Shown here: positions 41,668 to 52,300 of the stretch, piece by piece
Numbering within the stretch: position 1 is the first letter of the stretch
Layout of the letters: each line of letters starts with the position of its first letter
NCBI GenBank assembly: GCA_016458225.1
Contig: JAEMGR010000002.1
Location: 24,372 to 88,371 of the forward strand
Direction: 5' to 3'
Length of the DNA: 64,000 bases
Source: Myxococcaceae bacterium JPH2
GTDB lineage: Bacteria; Myxococcota; Myxococcia; Myxococcales; Myxococcaceae
Notes under the pieces: model-generated
Database searches by the model: none
Seen by the model: only the letters and a program-made list of their open reading frames with translations
What the model was told of the DNA's origin: nothing
Translations under genes and position numbers: made by a program

Positions 41668-42732
41668 TCACAGCGCGTCCAGTCGCACGCGCCTGCGCAA
41701 GAGGACGAGGAACAGCGGGCCACCCAGGAGCGCGGTGACGACGCCCACCGGAATCTCCGAGCCGAACAGGTGGAAGGACAAGCGCGCCAGCAGGTCCGCG
41801 AGCATGAGGAACGCGGCGCCACCCAACGCGGACATCGGAATCAGCAGCCGCTGGTCCGGTCCGAACGCGAGCCGCAACAGGTGCGGCACGATGAGTCCCA
41901 CGAAGCCAATGAGCCCCGTGAGCGCCACGGCCCCCGCGACGCTCGCGCTGGAGGCCAGGAGCAGCCAGCGGCGCGTGGCGACCACGGGCACGCCCAGCGT
42001 GGCCGCGTCATCGTCGCCCAGACCTAGCAGGTTGAGTCGTCCGGCCAGTGCCCACATCACCGCGATGGCACCCACCTGGAGCAAGGCGGCGAACACCAGC
42101 GTGGCGCCGCGCTCGTAGCCCAGCGAACCCGCCAGCCAGAAGAGGATGGCGCCCAGTCGGTTCGGGTCCGACAGCGTCTTCACCAGCGTGATGGCGGCGG
42201 ACGCGAAGGCATTGAAGACGACCCCGGTGAGCAGGGCCGCGTAGGGCGCGCGGGCCGCGTGGCCGCTGCTGGAGGCGAGCACGAAGAGGATGGCGGCGCC
42301 CGCGCCCAGGAACGCGAAGACGGACGGCGCGGACAGCCGGACCAGCGCCTCGCCCACGCCCGGCGTCATCACGCCCACGGTGGACAGTCCGAACGCGAGC
42401 GCCAGCGTGGCACCCAGCGCGGCCCCACCGGACACGCCCAGCACGAACGGATCCGCCAGCGGATTGCGCAGCAACCCTTGCAACGTGGTGCCCGAGGCGG
42501 CGAGGCCCGCGCCCACGATGGCGCCGAGCAGCGCGCGCGGCAGGCGCAGCGAGGAGAAGATGACCGCGTCCGTGGAGCGAGGGTCGGTCAGCGCGGCGAG
42601 CAGGGAGATGGGCTGCTCTCCGAAGCGCACCGCCACCGCGAACGCGCTCAGCGCCAGCAGCGCGAAGCCGAGCAGCAAGCCCACGAGCCGCGCGGGATGG
42701 AACATGGGCCCCAAGCCCGAGCGCCCGCTCAC
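41668..42732 (-). CDS. btuC: FecCD/BtuC-type ABC transporter permease
   Basis: The 354-aa polytopic inner-membrane protein has the FecCD family plan with about ten spans: SLRLPRALLGAIVGAGLAASG, LLRNPLADPFVLGVSGGAALG, GDDDAATLGVPV and LTGLIGFVGLIVPHLLRL with the cytoplasmic coupling loop. These permeases import iron chelates or cobalamin. I use btuC because a riboswitch and btuB/btuF flank it, though the ligand is not provable from the sequence. The GTG at 42732 is the longest start; an ATG at 42705 (MFHPARLVG) is almost as likely. No ATPase follows; instead riboswitch 1 begins downstream. Confidence 0.85.
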   Translation of the reverse strand: MSGRSGLGPMFHPARLVGLLLGFALLALSAFAVAVRFGEQPISLLAALTDPRSTDAVIFSSLRLPRALLGAIVGAGLAASGTTLQGLLRNPLADPFVLGVSGGAALGATLALAFGLSTVGVMTPGVGEALVRLSAPSVFAFLGAGAAILFVLASSSGHAARAPYAALLTGVVFNAFASAAITLVKTLSDPNRLGAILFWLAGSLGYERGATLVFAALLQVGAIAVMWALAGRLNLLGLGDDDAATLGVPVVATRRWLLLASSASVAGAVALTGLIGFVGLIVPHLLRLAFGPDQRLLIPMSALGGAAFLMLADLLARLSFHLFGSEIPVGVVTALLGGPLFLVLLRRRVRLDAL

Positions 42733-42881
42733 GCGAGGCCCCCGTCACGCGATGCGCCCGCTCCTCGGACCTGGGCGATGCGGAAGACGTGGCGACGACG
42801 AACCATGGCGGGAACTCCGGGAGCGGCGACGGCAGGCATCTACCCCGGCCGCCGCCGCTCCGAAAGTCCCTCGCCGTCCTG

Positions 42882-43268
42882 CTAGCGCAGCCCGTGGTGG
42901 GCCTGGAGTCGGGACACCACCCGCTCCAGCATCTGCGCGTCGCGCGCGAGACAGGCCGCCACGAGCCAGACGTCACCCTGCTCGCTCACGACCTGCTTGA
43001 TGTCGTTCGTCACGAGCAGCGGCTCTTCCGCCACCACTTCTTCGTAGCAGTCGAGCCCCTCGGGCGCCGAGGCCGGCGATGCGAGCGCCAGCTTCAGCAG
43101 CAGCGCCGCGAGGTTGACGAGGCCATCGCGCGTGCCCAGCACCATGGTCTCATCCGGAGGTCCTCCCGCGTGGAGGACGCACCGCGCTTCGCGGTCCTGG
43201 ACTCCCTCGGCCAACAACGCGAGCGCCTGGGTCAGCTTGCGTGCCTGCGTCTGACTATCCCGGTCCAC
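42882..43268 (-). CDS. Small protein overlapping the RHS gene end, candidate immunity protein
   Basis: The 128-aa product starts at a GTG (43268) inside the last codons of the RHS gene and overlaps its stop by 14 nt, the classic position of an immunity gene for a C-terminal toxin. It is acidic and helical, with motifs LAALLLKLALASPA and EQGDVWLVAACLARDAQML. I recognise no family. Position, small size, acidity and the lack of a signal peptide all fit a cytoplasmic antitoxin that protects the producer. Confidence 0.6.
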   Translation of the reverse strand: MDRDSQTQARKLTQALALLAEGVQDREARCVLHAGGPPDETMVLGTRDGLVNLAALLLKLALASPASAPEGLDCYEEVVAEEPLLVTNDIKQVVSEQGDVWLVAACLARDAQMLERVVSRLQAHHGLR

Positions 43269-46200
43269 TGTTCACCCATCCTGTCTTGGGATTTCCATTG
43301 TCATCCAGGATGCGGACCTGGTGCTTCTTGTATTCGCCCTTGGGGCCCTGGACCGTGTTCAACCGGTGCTCGTGGGGCACCTTGTTGAGGTTGTACTTCA
43401 CGCCGTTGATCTCCACCTTGTGCGGCGCCTCCTGGCCGTAGTCCTCGCGCGTGAACGTGTTGCCCGCCTCGTCGTAGTAGGTCACTCGGCGGTTGCCATT
43501 GGGATACGTCGTCTCCCAGACGGAGTTGGGCGTCCAGCGCTCCGGCGCGGCGTTGGGTCCCTGGTAGTGCGTGGTGGTGTTCTGCGCGGGTTGATTGCCG
43601 CCCTGCGCGTAGAACCGAGGCCCCAGCTCCTGCTCGTTGGTGGCGATGCTGTTGCTGGGCCAGAGCACCACGAGCACACCACCCACCGCCGCGCCTCCCG
43701 CGCGGACCGCGTTGAGGATGGCGCCTCCCACCACGCGCCACGTGGACGGCGGAGCCTCCAGCAGCGGCGGCGCGGGCACCGGCGGCGTGACAGGCACCGG
43801 CGGCTGCCACGACGGCATCTGCATGGGCAGACGGAACGGGACCGGCTCCGTGATGGGCAGCCCGCCGCCCGGCGGAGGCGGAGGCGGCTGCCACGACGGC
43901 ACGAAGGGCAGCTCCTGGCGACCATCCGGGTCCCAGAACAGCACGGGGTTCTGCCGCACGTACTGGTACGGGTGCAGGCTCCACGGGGCATCGAGGAACT
44001 TGGGGTCCGGCGCCTTCGCCAGCGAGTCCGGCGTCAGCCAGCGACCTGTCTCAGGCGCCATCCAGCGCGCGCCGTGGTCGCTCCAGCCCGTGTTCCAGTC
44101 GGTGCGCTTGTTGAGCGTGTTGAGCGGCTCGGCGTGATGGTCGATGGCCCCCACCGCGGCGCCACCGCCCACCAGCTCGCGGTACGCATCCACGGACGCG
44201 CCGAAGGGCTCGTAGCGCCGCTCCTCGAACACGCTGCCATCCGCGCGGGTGATGAGCGCGGGACCGGCCGCGATGCCGCCGTGGAAGTACAGCGTCGCTG
44301 TGGAGTCGAGCACCGCCTGTCGCTGCGCGGACAAGCCCGCCGCCTGGAGCCCAGGCCCACACGCGGAGCCCAACAGCGCCACCGCGACCGAGCCCGCCAT
44401 CGCGCGCACCCAACCTGGCCGCGCCGTCGTACGCCACCGCAGCGCCGCCAGGTACACCAGCCCCAGCGCCGCCACCACCAACCCCGAGAAGAGCCGGCCC
44501 ACGGCCACGTCCTGCGAGACACCCGAAGCCGAGCCCATGCCGGGCCGCAGCGCGAGCGCCCCACCCGACACCGGCACGGACTGATTCAGCCGCGCCAGCA
44601 CCCGGTCACCCAGCCGCACGTAGCGCTCGCGATGGTCCATCGCGCGCTGGCTGAGCTGCGGCGAGAACGAGTACTCCGGCAGTCCATCCGGGCCCTGCGT
44701 GAAGACGCGCTGCCCGTCATGGCCATAGGCGTGGTCCACGAACGTGGGCGTAGCGCCCGGCAGCGTCACGCGCGTGAGCTGATCCAACCCGTTGTACTGC
44801 ATGAGCCGGCCGCCCTGGCTCACGAGCCGGCCCGCCGCGTCGTAGTCCATCAGCACGTCGCCCGAGGCCGTCGCCACGCGCGTCAACTGACGCGGGCCGA
44901 AGCCGCGCTCGCCGTAGTGGTGCGTCCCCGCCAGGATGCCCAGGGACTGAGGCCCCTGCGCCTGACGCTGCACCATGTTCTGGAGCCCGTCGTACTGGTA
45001 GCTGAACCGATACGAGGCCGGGCCCTGCGCCAGCGTGCCGTCCGGCTGCTTCACCGCGCCCAGCACCATGTCCGTGAGGCGCGCCGCCGAGTCATACGTG
45101 AACGTGGCCGAGTGGTTGAGGCCCACGCCGTCCGCGTCCTCCACCGTGCGAGGCGCACCGTAGGCCGTGCGCGTGAGCGTCACGTCGTAGAGCGCCACGC
45201 CCGTGGAGCGCAGCGTCTGGATGCGCTGGGCCAGGCCGAGCGCATCGCGCGTGTAGAGCTGGCGCACGCCATTGCCATACGTCTCGTCCAGCACGCGGCC
45301 CGCCGCGTCCAACTGCGTGGCCTGCCAGAACGTGCCCACGCGCGTGGGCCGGCCGATGGCGTCATACGTCGTGTCGACCGGAACGCCATCCACCACCGAG
45401 GACAGCACCAGCCCGGAGGGGCTGAACACGGTGGACTCGTCCGCCCACACCCCGTCGACGGAGCGCGACTGGTGCTCGTTGTTGCCATACACGTCGTAGC
45501 GGTAGTGCACCTCGCCGCGCGGCTCCGTCACCCAGGCGAGCCGCCCCGGGACGTAGCCCGTGGAGGTGCCGTCCTTCGCGACGTCGTAATGGAAGTCGAA
45601 CCCGGAGCCGTCCTCACCCTGAGCGCGGGTGAGGCGCCCCAGCAGGTCATAGAAGAACTGCCGCGTCTGCCCCGCCGCGTTGGTGTGGTGCGTGAGCCAG
45701 CCGAAGTCGTTGTAGCGCAGCGTGCGCGGACCCACGTCCGGGTCCTGCGCGGACACCATCCGTCCCAGCGTGTCGTAGCTGAAGGAATGCGTGGCCAGTC
45801 CGCCCTGCAAGGCCAGCGAGCGGATGCGGCCCGCGGCGTCGTAGCTCGCGTCCACGGACTCCAGCGTCGAGCCCACCTGGCGCTGCGTGCGCAGGATGCG
45901 CCCCAGGCCATCCATGCGCGTGGTGACGGGCGTGAGGTCCGTCTCGGATTGCGTGGTCTCGAAGGCCTGGTACGTCAGCGTGCGGACGTCGCCCGTGGGC
46001 AGCGTCTGGGTCACCATGCGGCCCAGCGCGTCGTACGCGATGCCCTGCCCCACCGCGCCCACCGGCCGCGACACGGGCAGCGCGCCGTCCACATAGACAG
46101 GCTCCGCCGCGTACACCACCCGGCCGCGTGCGTCGCGCTCGAGCCAATCGCTCACCGCCCACCGGCCCTGCGTCAGCCGCTGCGCCGAGTACAGCCGCTC

Positions 46201-49200
46201 ACCCGCGCCGTTGGAGACCGCCACGCTCTGCCGCCACGGGCCGCCGTCCACCCACGCACCGGTCCAGCTCCCCGCCAGCGCGCTCGGCGCCCCGTCGAAG
46301 TCATACGTGAAGGTCTTCGGCTGCGGCGCGCTCCAATCATAGACATAGCGAAGGTGGGGCTGAGCGCCCGCCCGAGCCATGGTCGTCGGGCGTCCGAGCG
46401 TGTCGTACGTCACCTCCGTCACGATGCCGTCCGGCGACGTCAGCCGGCGCGGCTGGCCGAGCACGTTGTCCCACTCCATGGCCCACGTGAGGGTGCGCCC
46501 CACCGCGGGCGAGGTGCTCTCCGACACGGGATACAGGTGGTTGGCGTCATACGTCAGCGTGCGCCAGCTCCCCTTCGAGTACATCCGCGTGGGGTTGTCC
46601 CACGCGTCGTACTCGGTGGCGGACTCCAGCACCCAGCGCGGGCTCACCGCGTCCGCCAGCCAGGCGCGCGTCTCGCGCATCAGCCGCCCGGCCTGACACG
46701 CGGCGGGGTCCGTCCAGGTGAACACCTGCGTGGCGTCGCCGTAGAACATGCGGCGCTGCGAGACGAGCGTGCCGTCTCCCTCGCGCAGCGTCTCCTCGCA
46801 CACCACGTCCTGAATCCAGGCGGTGTCGTCGCTGGCGTACACGCGCTGCATCGTGCGCTCGTCGCCCGTGACATCCAGCCGGCCCAGGTCTCGCTGCTCG
46901 ATGGCCCGGACGCGCGCGTCATAGGCATACGTGGTCAGCGTCTCGATGGGCGTCGTGAGCCCGTCATGGTGCAGCGTCCGCGTCTCCACGAGCGCGGCCT
47001 TGCGCAGCCACGGGATGTCCGGCAGGCCCTGCACCGGTCGCGCCTCGTAGGTGGACGTCTGCACGCGGAACAGCCGCCCTGTGCCGTCCTGCGTCCGCAC
47101 CTCCAACGGCATGCCGCGCAGCACGCGCAAGCCACCCAAACCTGGATGGAAGCGCGTCTCTTCGTACAGCGTGTCCGCGGCGGTGGCGCCCAGCGTCCGC
47201 ACGCCGCCCACGAGGAAGCCACCAAAGCGGCGCTCCTCCGCGTCCCAGAAGCCATCGCGCACCGTGTACTCGATGTTGCGCGTGGGGCTGCCCGCGCCGG
47301 GGACCACGCTCAGGGTCACCGGCACCGGGATGGACATGGGCAACAGGCGCGTCCACGGCTGGCCCGCGCCGCTCGCCAGCACGGCGAGCTTCGCGCTGCC
47401 CTCGTAAGACACCGCCACCGACTTGCCGAGCCCGTTGGTGATTCCCGTCAGCATGCCCGCCGACGTGGCGCCCGCCATGTCCAGCAGCCACATGCCGTCC
47501 GGCGCGCTCCAGACCACGTCCTCGCTGCCGTTGCCGTTGAGGTCCGCCGTCGCGACGATGACGGACGCGCCGTCCGCCGCGGGCCGGGCCACGTCTCGCG
47601 CGGTGGTGCTGAAGCCGCCCTGCGCCAGCCCCGCGTACCAGGAGAGGTTCGCCCCAGACAGGCGCACCACATCCATGATGCCGTCGCGGTTCAGGTCACA
47701 CAGCCGCAGGCTGCCCAGGTCCAGCACCGTGTCCGACCAGGGATAGGCATACGTCACGCCCGCGGCGAACGTGCCGTCCCCCTTGCCTTGGTAGACCGTC
47801 ACGGACGTGCTGCCCAGTTGCACCACGTCCGCCAGCCCGTCGCCGTTCACCTCGTGGAGCCGCGCGTTGGGGCCCGGCATGAGCCGGAAGCCATCCACCG
47901 CGGGCTTCGTCTGCCAGGCGCCCAGCCCGTTGGGACCGTTCCACTTGATGCTCAGCGTCTCCGCGCCGGTGCGCAGCAGGTCCACCCGGCCGTCACCGTT
48001 GAAGTCCGCGATGAACAGCCCCGGGTCCATCAAGGTCAGACCCTCGGTGCCCAGCCAGCGCCCCACGGGCTGGAAGGTGTCTCCCTCCAGTCGCAGGAGC
48101 TGCCAGCCATCCTGCGACGGCATCACCAGCTCCGGCCGCACGTCGCCGTCGGTGTCCACCAGTCGCACGCTGTTGAGCACCGCGCCGCTCGCGCCGAGCA
48201 ACGGACGCTCCGGCCCGAACGACGTGCCCGCGCCCTTGCGCCAGGACTGCACTCCCTGGTCCAGGCGCAACAGGTCGCTCATGCCGTCGCCATCCACATC
48301 CATGACGCTGACGCCGGCCTGATTGAGCACCCACCCGCCCGACGCCTCCACCTGCGTCACCTGCGCGGTGGCGGCCTTGGCGGCGTACTGCAACGTCAGC
48401 TCGGGCAGCGCGTCCACGCGGCCACGGCCCAGCTGCTTCACCTTCGCCAGACGCGAGATGGCGAAGCTGGTGTCATAGGTGAGCTGATAGACGCGCAGCG
48501 CCTCGCCGAACGCGTTGACGCGCACCTCGGACAGCCGGCGCCCGGTCTCCACCTTGAAGCCCGTGCGCCAGGACACCGCGCGGTCCGCGCGCGCCACGTA
48601 CACCAGGTCCGCGCTGTAGGCGGCCGAGGGCCCCCACGCGATGCGCGACAGGTACACCTGGTTGGCGTCCTTCATGTACGTCAACTGCAAGGACGCGCCC
48701 GTCGGATGGACGACCTCCTCGAGGTACCAGGAGGCCACGCGCGTGCCCTCCTCCATCCGCGCCCCGGCCGTGAGTCCCAGCCGGTAGCGCACGCCCGCCC
48801 CGTCGGTGACGACGAAGCCGGCGCCATCGCGCGCCACCTTCACGGACTGGCCTTGACCCTCCAGCCGCCAGGACACGCCGTCTGGCAGGGCCACGAGCTG
48901 TCCGCCCCCGCCAATGCCAACCAACTCCAGCTCATCCGCCGCGCCGTAGGAGGGCACGCCCTGGCGCAGGCTCCGACGGATGGCCGCCGAAGACAGCGCC
49001 CAGCCGATGCCCACCGGGCCGTTGCCCAGGTCGCCCGAGTACGACAGCCCCAGGGCGGGCGCGAGTCCTCCCGTCCCCTTCGGCAACTCGAAGGGCAGCT
49101 CGTAGGACACCTGCGAGCTGAAGACATTCACCTGCGGCGTGTCCACCAACCCTCGGACCGAGCCCGGTCCATCTGGCAATTTCAAGGTCTGGGCATTCAC

Positions 49201-49281
49201 GGCGCCGGACAGCGGTGTTCCCGCCGCTCCGGCGCGCGTGGACGCCAGCGCCAATAACAAACCTGCAATGGCAGCTCTCAT
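43255..49281 (-). CDS. SpvB/TcdB-like FG-GAP RHS protein with variable C-terminal toxin tail
   Basis: The 2008-aa protein has a signal peptide (residues 1-19), an SpvB/TcdB-type N-terminal domain (LGLSYSGDLGNGPVGIGWALS), FG-GAP/VCBS Ca-binding-type repeats (about 325-585: MDVDGDGMSDLL, FNGDGRVDLL, VNGDGLADVV, LNGNGSEDVV), then many RHS/YD repeats (about 700-1690, e.g. YDTLGRPTTMAR), and the RHS core at about 1690-1787 ending WLTPDSLAKAPDPKF ... VLFWDPDG. The last 219 residues form a Pro-rich stretch, a hydrophobic segment and a polar, His-containing end (KYNLNKVPHEHRLN). Hydrophobic inserts lie near 1598 and 1634. The ATG at 49281 has a GAGGAGA site. TcB/TcC-like shells encapsulate their C-terminal toxin. 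Confidence 0.9.
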   Translation of the reverse strand: MRAAIAGLLLALASTRAGAAGTPLSGAVNAQTLKLPDGPGSVRGLVDTPQVNVFSSQVSYELPFELPKGTGGLAPALGLSYSGDLGNGPVGIGWALSSAAIRRSLRQGVPSYGAADELELVGIGGGGQLVALPDGVSWRLEGQGQSVKVARDGAGFVVTDGAGVRYRLGLTAGARMEEGTRVASWYLEEVVHPTGASLQLTYMKDANQVYLSRIAWGPSAAYSADLVYVARADRAVSWRTGFKVETGRRLSEVRVNAFGEALRVYQLTYDTSFAISRLAKVKQLGRGRVDALPELTLQYAAKAATAQVTQVEASGGWVLNQAGVSVMDVDGDGMSDLLRLDQGVQSWRKGAGTSFGPERPLLGASGAVLNSVRLVDTDGDVRPELVMPSQDGWQLLRLEGDTFQPVGRWLGTEGLTLMDPGLFIADFNGDGRVDLLRTGAETLSIKWNGPNGLGAWQTKPAVDGFRLMPGPNARLHEVNGDGLADVVQLGSTSVTVYQGKGDGTFAAGVTYAYPWSDTVLDLGSLRLCDLNRDGIMDVVRLSGANLSWYAGLAQGGFSTTARDVARPAADGASVIVATADLNGNGSEDVVWSAPDGMWLLDMAGATSAGMLTGITNGLGKSVAVSYEGSAKLAVLASGAGQPWTRLLPMSIPVPVTLSVVPGAGSPTRNIEYTVRDGFWDAEERRFGGFLVGGVRTLGATAADTLYEETRFHPGLGGLRVLRGMPLEVRTQDGTGRLFRVQTSTYEARPVQGLPDIPWLRKAALVETRTLHHDGLTTPIETLTTYAYDARVRAIEQRDLGRLDVTGDERTMQRVYASDDTAWIQDVVCEETLREGDGTLVSQRRMFYGDATQVFTWTDPAACQAGRLMRETRAWLADAVSPRWVLESATEYDAWDNPTRMYSKGSWRTLTYDANHLYPVSESTSPAVGRTLTWAMEWDNVLGQPRRLTSPDGIVTEVTYDTLGRPTTMARAGAQPHLRYVYDWSAPQPKTFTYDFDGAPSALAGSWTGAWVDGGPWRQSVAVSNGAGERLYSAQRLTQGRWAVSDWLERDARGRVVYAAEPVYVDGALPVSRPVGAVGQGIAYDALGRMVTQTLPTGDVRTLTYQAFETTQSETDLTPVTTRMDGLGRILRTQRQVGSTLESVDASYDAAGRIRSLALQGGLATHSFSYDTLGRMVSAQDPDVGPRTLRYNDFGWLTHHTNAAGQTRQFFYDLLGRLTRAQGEDGSGFDFHYDVAKDGTSTGYVPGRLAWVTEPRGEVHYRYDVYGNNEHQSRSVDGVWADESTVFSPSGLVLSSVVDGVPVDTTYDAIGRPTRVGTFWQATQLDAAGRVLDETYGNGVRQLYTRDALGLAQRIQTLRSTGVALYDVTLTRTAYGAPRTVEDADGVGLNHSATFTYDSAARLTDMVLGAVKQPDGTLAQGPASYRFSYQYDGLQNMVQRQAQGPQSLGILAGTHHYGERGFGPRQLTRVATASGDVLMDYDAAGRLVSQGGRLMQYNGLDQLTRVTLPGATPTFVDHAYGHDGQRVFTQGPDGLPEYSFSPQLSQRAMDHRERYVRLGDRVLARLNQSVPVSGGALALRPGMGSASGVSQDVAVGRLFSGLVVAALGLVYLAALRWRTTARPGWVRAMAGSVAVALLGSACGPGLQAAGLSAQRQAVLDSTATLYFHGGIAAGPALITRADGSVFEERRYEPFGASVDAYRELVGGGAAVGAIDHHAEPLNTLNKRTDWNTGWSDHGARWMAPETGRWLTPDSLAKAPDPKFLDAPWSLHPYQYVRQNPVLFWDPDGRQELPFVPSWQPPPPPPGGGLPITEPVPFRLPMQMPSWQPPVPVTPPVPAPPLLEAPPSTWRVVGGAILNAVRAGGAAVGGVLVVLWPSNSIATNEQELGPRFYAQGGNQPAQNTTTHYQGPNAAPERWTPNSVWETTYPNGNRRVTYYDEAGNTFTREDYGQEAPHKVEINGVKYNLNKVPHEHRLNTVQGPKGEYKKHQVRILDDNGNPKTGWVNSGPG

Positions 49282-49302
49282 GGATGTCTCCTCGACCGGC
49301 CC

Positions 49303-52300
49303 CTAGTTCTTGGCGACGGACAGCACTTCGAAGCGCAGGTACACGTCGTTCACCTTCTCCAGCGGGAAGCCGTTCTGGAGCAGCGCCTTCCACGGGAAGA
49401 TGAGTTCGTATTCGCCGTACAGCCCTCGTCCCTTCAGCTCGAAGCTCGACTGCGCGATGCTCCCGCCTTCCTTGAAGTCGGCCAGGTGGGTGTCATCGAG
49501 ATAGGCATTGATGTCGGCGGGGGTGAACTGATTCTCCTCGCCCACGCCGTTGACTCCCACCGAGCCCAATCGCAGCGACGGCCGGGCCGCCCGCGTCTGG
49601 AAGTCGTCGGAGGAGGTCTCCGCCGAGCACCAGTGACTCTGGAAGGTGTTGCGCTTGCGCAGCCGCAAGGGGATGGGATTGAGGGAGTTCCAACCGCCCG
49701 AGAGGTTGTCCGCCGACAGGAAAACCGCCACGCCCCACATGCGCTCCGCGCACCGGTCCGGGAACCCGGGCGGCTCGTGCGGCATCACGAAGCGCACGCC
49801 CTGCCCAAGGTAGCTGCCCTTCTGGTCGTAGATGGCGCTCTCCGGCGCGAGCAGCCGGTGCTTGAGCCGCGTGCGCGCATCCCACGCGCGCTCGCCCTCC
49901 GGCGCGGACAGCCGGTCCTTCATGCCCAGCAACTGGTCGCGCAGGCGCAGCACGTAGTAGTGCTTCTCCACCAGCCGCCCATCCAGCGTCTGGTCCAGGT
50001 GCACCTTGTCGAGCAGCGACAGCGCGCTGGTGAGCTGATCCGGCCCCGAGGCGGCGGCGATCTGCTGGCGCACGCCCTGGCTCTGCTGCGTCTCGTACTC
50101 CAGCGACAGCGCCAGCAGGTACGCCACGCGCTTGGCCCAGGTGAAGGCCGCGCGGGCCTGGAGGATCTCCTGGTCCAACCAGAAGGTGTGCGTGAAGCCC
50201 GGCACCTGCCGCGCCTCTTCCTGGGCCACCACGGCCCAGCCCTCGCCCAGACGCTGGCGCACGGTGCGCTCCAGGTTCTGGAGCGTCATCAGCGCCGACT
50301 GCGTGTCCGTCACCGCGCGCTCCACCTGAAGCGCCGCGGTGCGCATGCCCACCAGGTGGAGCTTCGCCGCGTCGAAGCACTCCATCAGCCGGACCTGGCC
50401 CTCCCACTGCTGCACCGCGAGGGCATACGCCTGCTCCTCGCGCTGGATGTCCGCCTCCAGCGCCAGCGAGCGGTCCTTCTCCGCGCCGCCGAAGATGCCG
50501 GACACCAGCCCCGCCACCGCGCTCACGCCCTGGATGACGTTGCCCGTGTAGATGGCCACGCCGAGCCCCACCGCGTTGGTCACCATGCTGCCCGCGGTCT
50601 CCACGCCGTTGATGTTCCGGTCCGCGTTGGACTTGGCGTTGATGAGGCCCGTCATCCGCTCGCGGTGACTCGTCTCCATGAGGTCGCGCTCCGCCTGGCT
50701 CGCCGCCAGGGATTGGCAGTGGGCGTCCGCCAGGTCGAACTTCTCCTGGTAGTCATTCATGGACGAGCGCGCCACGGCGAGGCTCTGGCGCGCGGCCAGG
50801 AGGCCGAGCATCGCGGCGCCCATGTCGCCTCGGTAGCAGCTCTTGTCCAGGCCCGTGCCCACGCTGTCCGCGGTGGGCAGCGGCGCGGCGGCACCGAGCC
50901 GGGTGACACACAGGTTCTGCGCCTGACCGAGGATGCCGGGCGGCACGTCCTGCATCTGCTGCCCATTGAGGGGCAGGACGAACAGGTCCGAGACGGGCAT
51001 GACATCCACGCCCCCCACGCGCACGCACCGACCGCCGCCACTGGCGCACGGCTGGATATCCGCGGAGGCATAGGCCGCCGCGGCCGTGGCCTGATTCCCA
51101 GGCAGCGTGGCGAACGGGAGCAGCTCGCTCCAGGTGCAGAGCGTGAAGCGCGCCTGGGCCTGCGTCACGGCGTCATACAGCGCCTGCGTGCCCACGTGGC
51201 AGACGGGGTTCGCCGTGTCCACGAAGCAGCTCTCCGCGCGGCGCGCCGGCTCACCGAACAGCAGCGGCGCCTTCACCGGGTCGAACCGGTCCAACATCTC
51301 CGAGGCCTGCCCCGAATCAAAGCCACACAGCTCCACGAGGGGGCGCCCGTACTCGCGCTTCAGCTCGAAGACGCGGCGGTTGTGCTCCTCCGTGCTCATG
51401 AGGTTCTGCACCTGGTTCGTCTTGAGCTGGAGCCACGCCGAGCGAGCCTCGCCGCGCTCGCGCACGGTGTTCTGCATCTCCACCTCCACCCGGCTGAGCA
51501 GGTACGAGGATGAGCCGAAGAACTTGGCCGTCGCGTCCTCCGCCCCCGAGGGGATGATGGCGCCGAAGTACAGCGGCGCCTCGTCCTCCGGCAGGCCATA
51601 CGGATGACAGGAGTTGAGCGCGCGGACCTTCTCGTAGGCCTGCTGTCGCACCCGCGCCAGCTCGCTGCGCGCCGAGTTCCAACGGGCCGTCCACATCAGC
51701 TCGCCCTGCGGAGCGCACTGCGCCAGCTCGCGGTCGCGCGCCGCCGCCGCGAAGGCCTCCAGCGCCAGCGCGTAGCGAAGCGTCCGACCAAAGCGCGTGA
51801 GCTCCTGGTCGCGCCGCGCGCCAGGAGACGCGGGCGTGCACGCGGCCACCGTCTCGCGCTCCACCTGCTCCATGTCCGCCACCAACAAGCGCAGGTGCGC
51901 GGTGAGGCCCTCCAGCAGCGTCACCGGGAAGCCGATGGCCTGCGGATGGGAGGCGCGATTCTGCGGGTGCGGCGCGAGGTCCTGCGACTGCGGTCCCAGG
52001 TAGTCCAGGGGCTGCGCCATCACCGTGGCCAGCTCCGCGTCGGTGAGCGGATAATCCCAGACACCCATGCGGTTGGTGGTGGGGCCGGACACGGAGCCGC
52101 CCGGCGTGGACTTCAGGAGGAAGTGCTCATAGGCGAAGGTGCGCAGCTCGGGCACCGGCGGAGTCCCGCCCGTGGTGAGCGTCTGGACGCCGTCTCGTTC
52201 CCGCAGCGCCATGCGCAGCGCGGGCTGGGCCGCCGTGAGCGGCGTCCCACCCGTCCAAAGCCAGACATTGGTGCTCGTGCCCACCTTCGCCGCGGTCTGG

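Noticed and set aside
41391..41738. A small + strand protein across riboswitch 1
   Set aside because: The stretch is explained by the minus-strand riboswitch core and the btuC end; there is no coding signal.
42733..42881. Leftover btuF or riboswitch sequence upstream of btuC, expected if the toxin module split an operon
   Set aside because: No BtuF C-terminal residues or cobalamin-box sequence could be found in these 149 bp, so direct evidence of a split is lacking here.
43321..49257. A 1978-codon + strand frame antisense to the RHS gene
   Set aside because: Its composition (Arg, His, Val, Gln in runs) is that of the reverse of a GC-rich gene; no domain, no ribosome binding site, and the minus-strand frame has full RHS/FG-GAP features.
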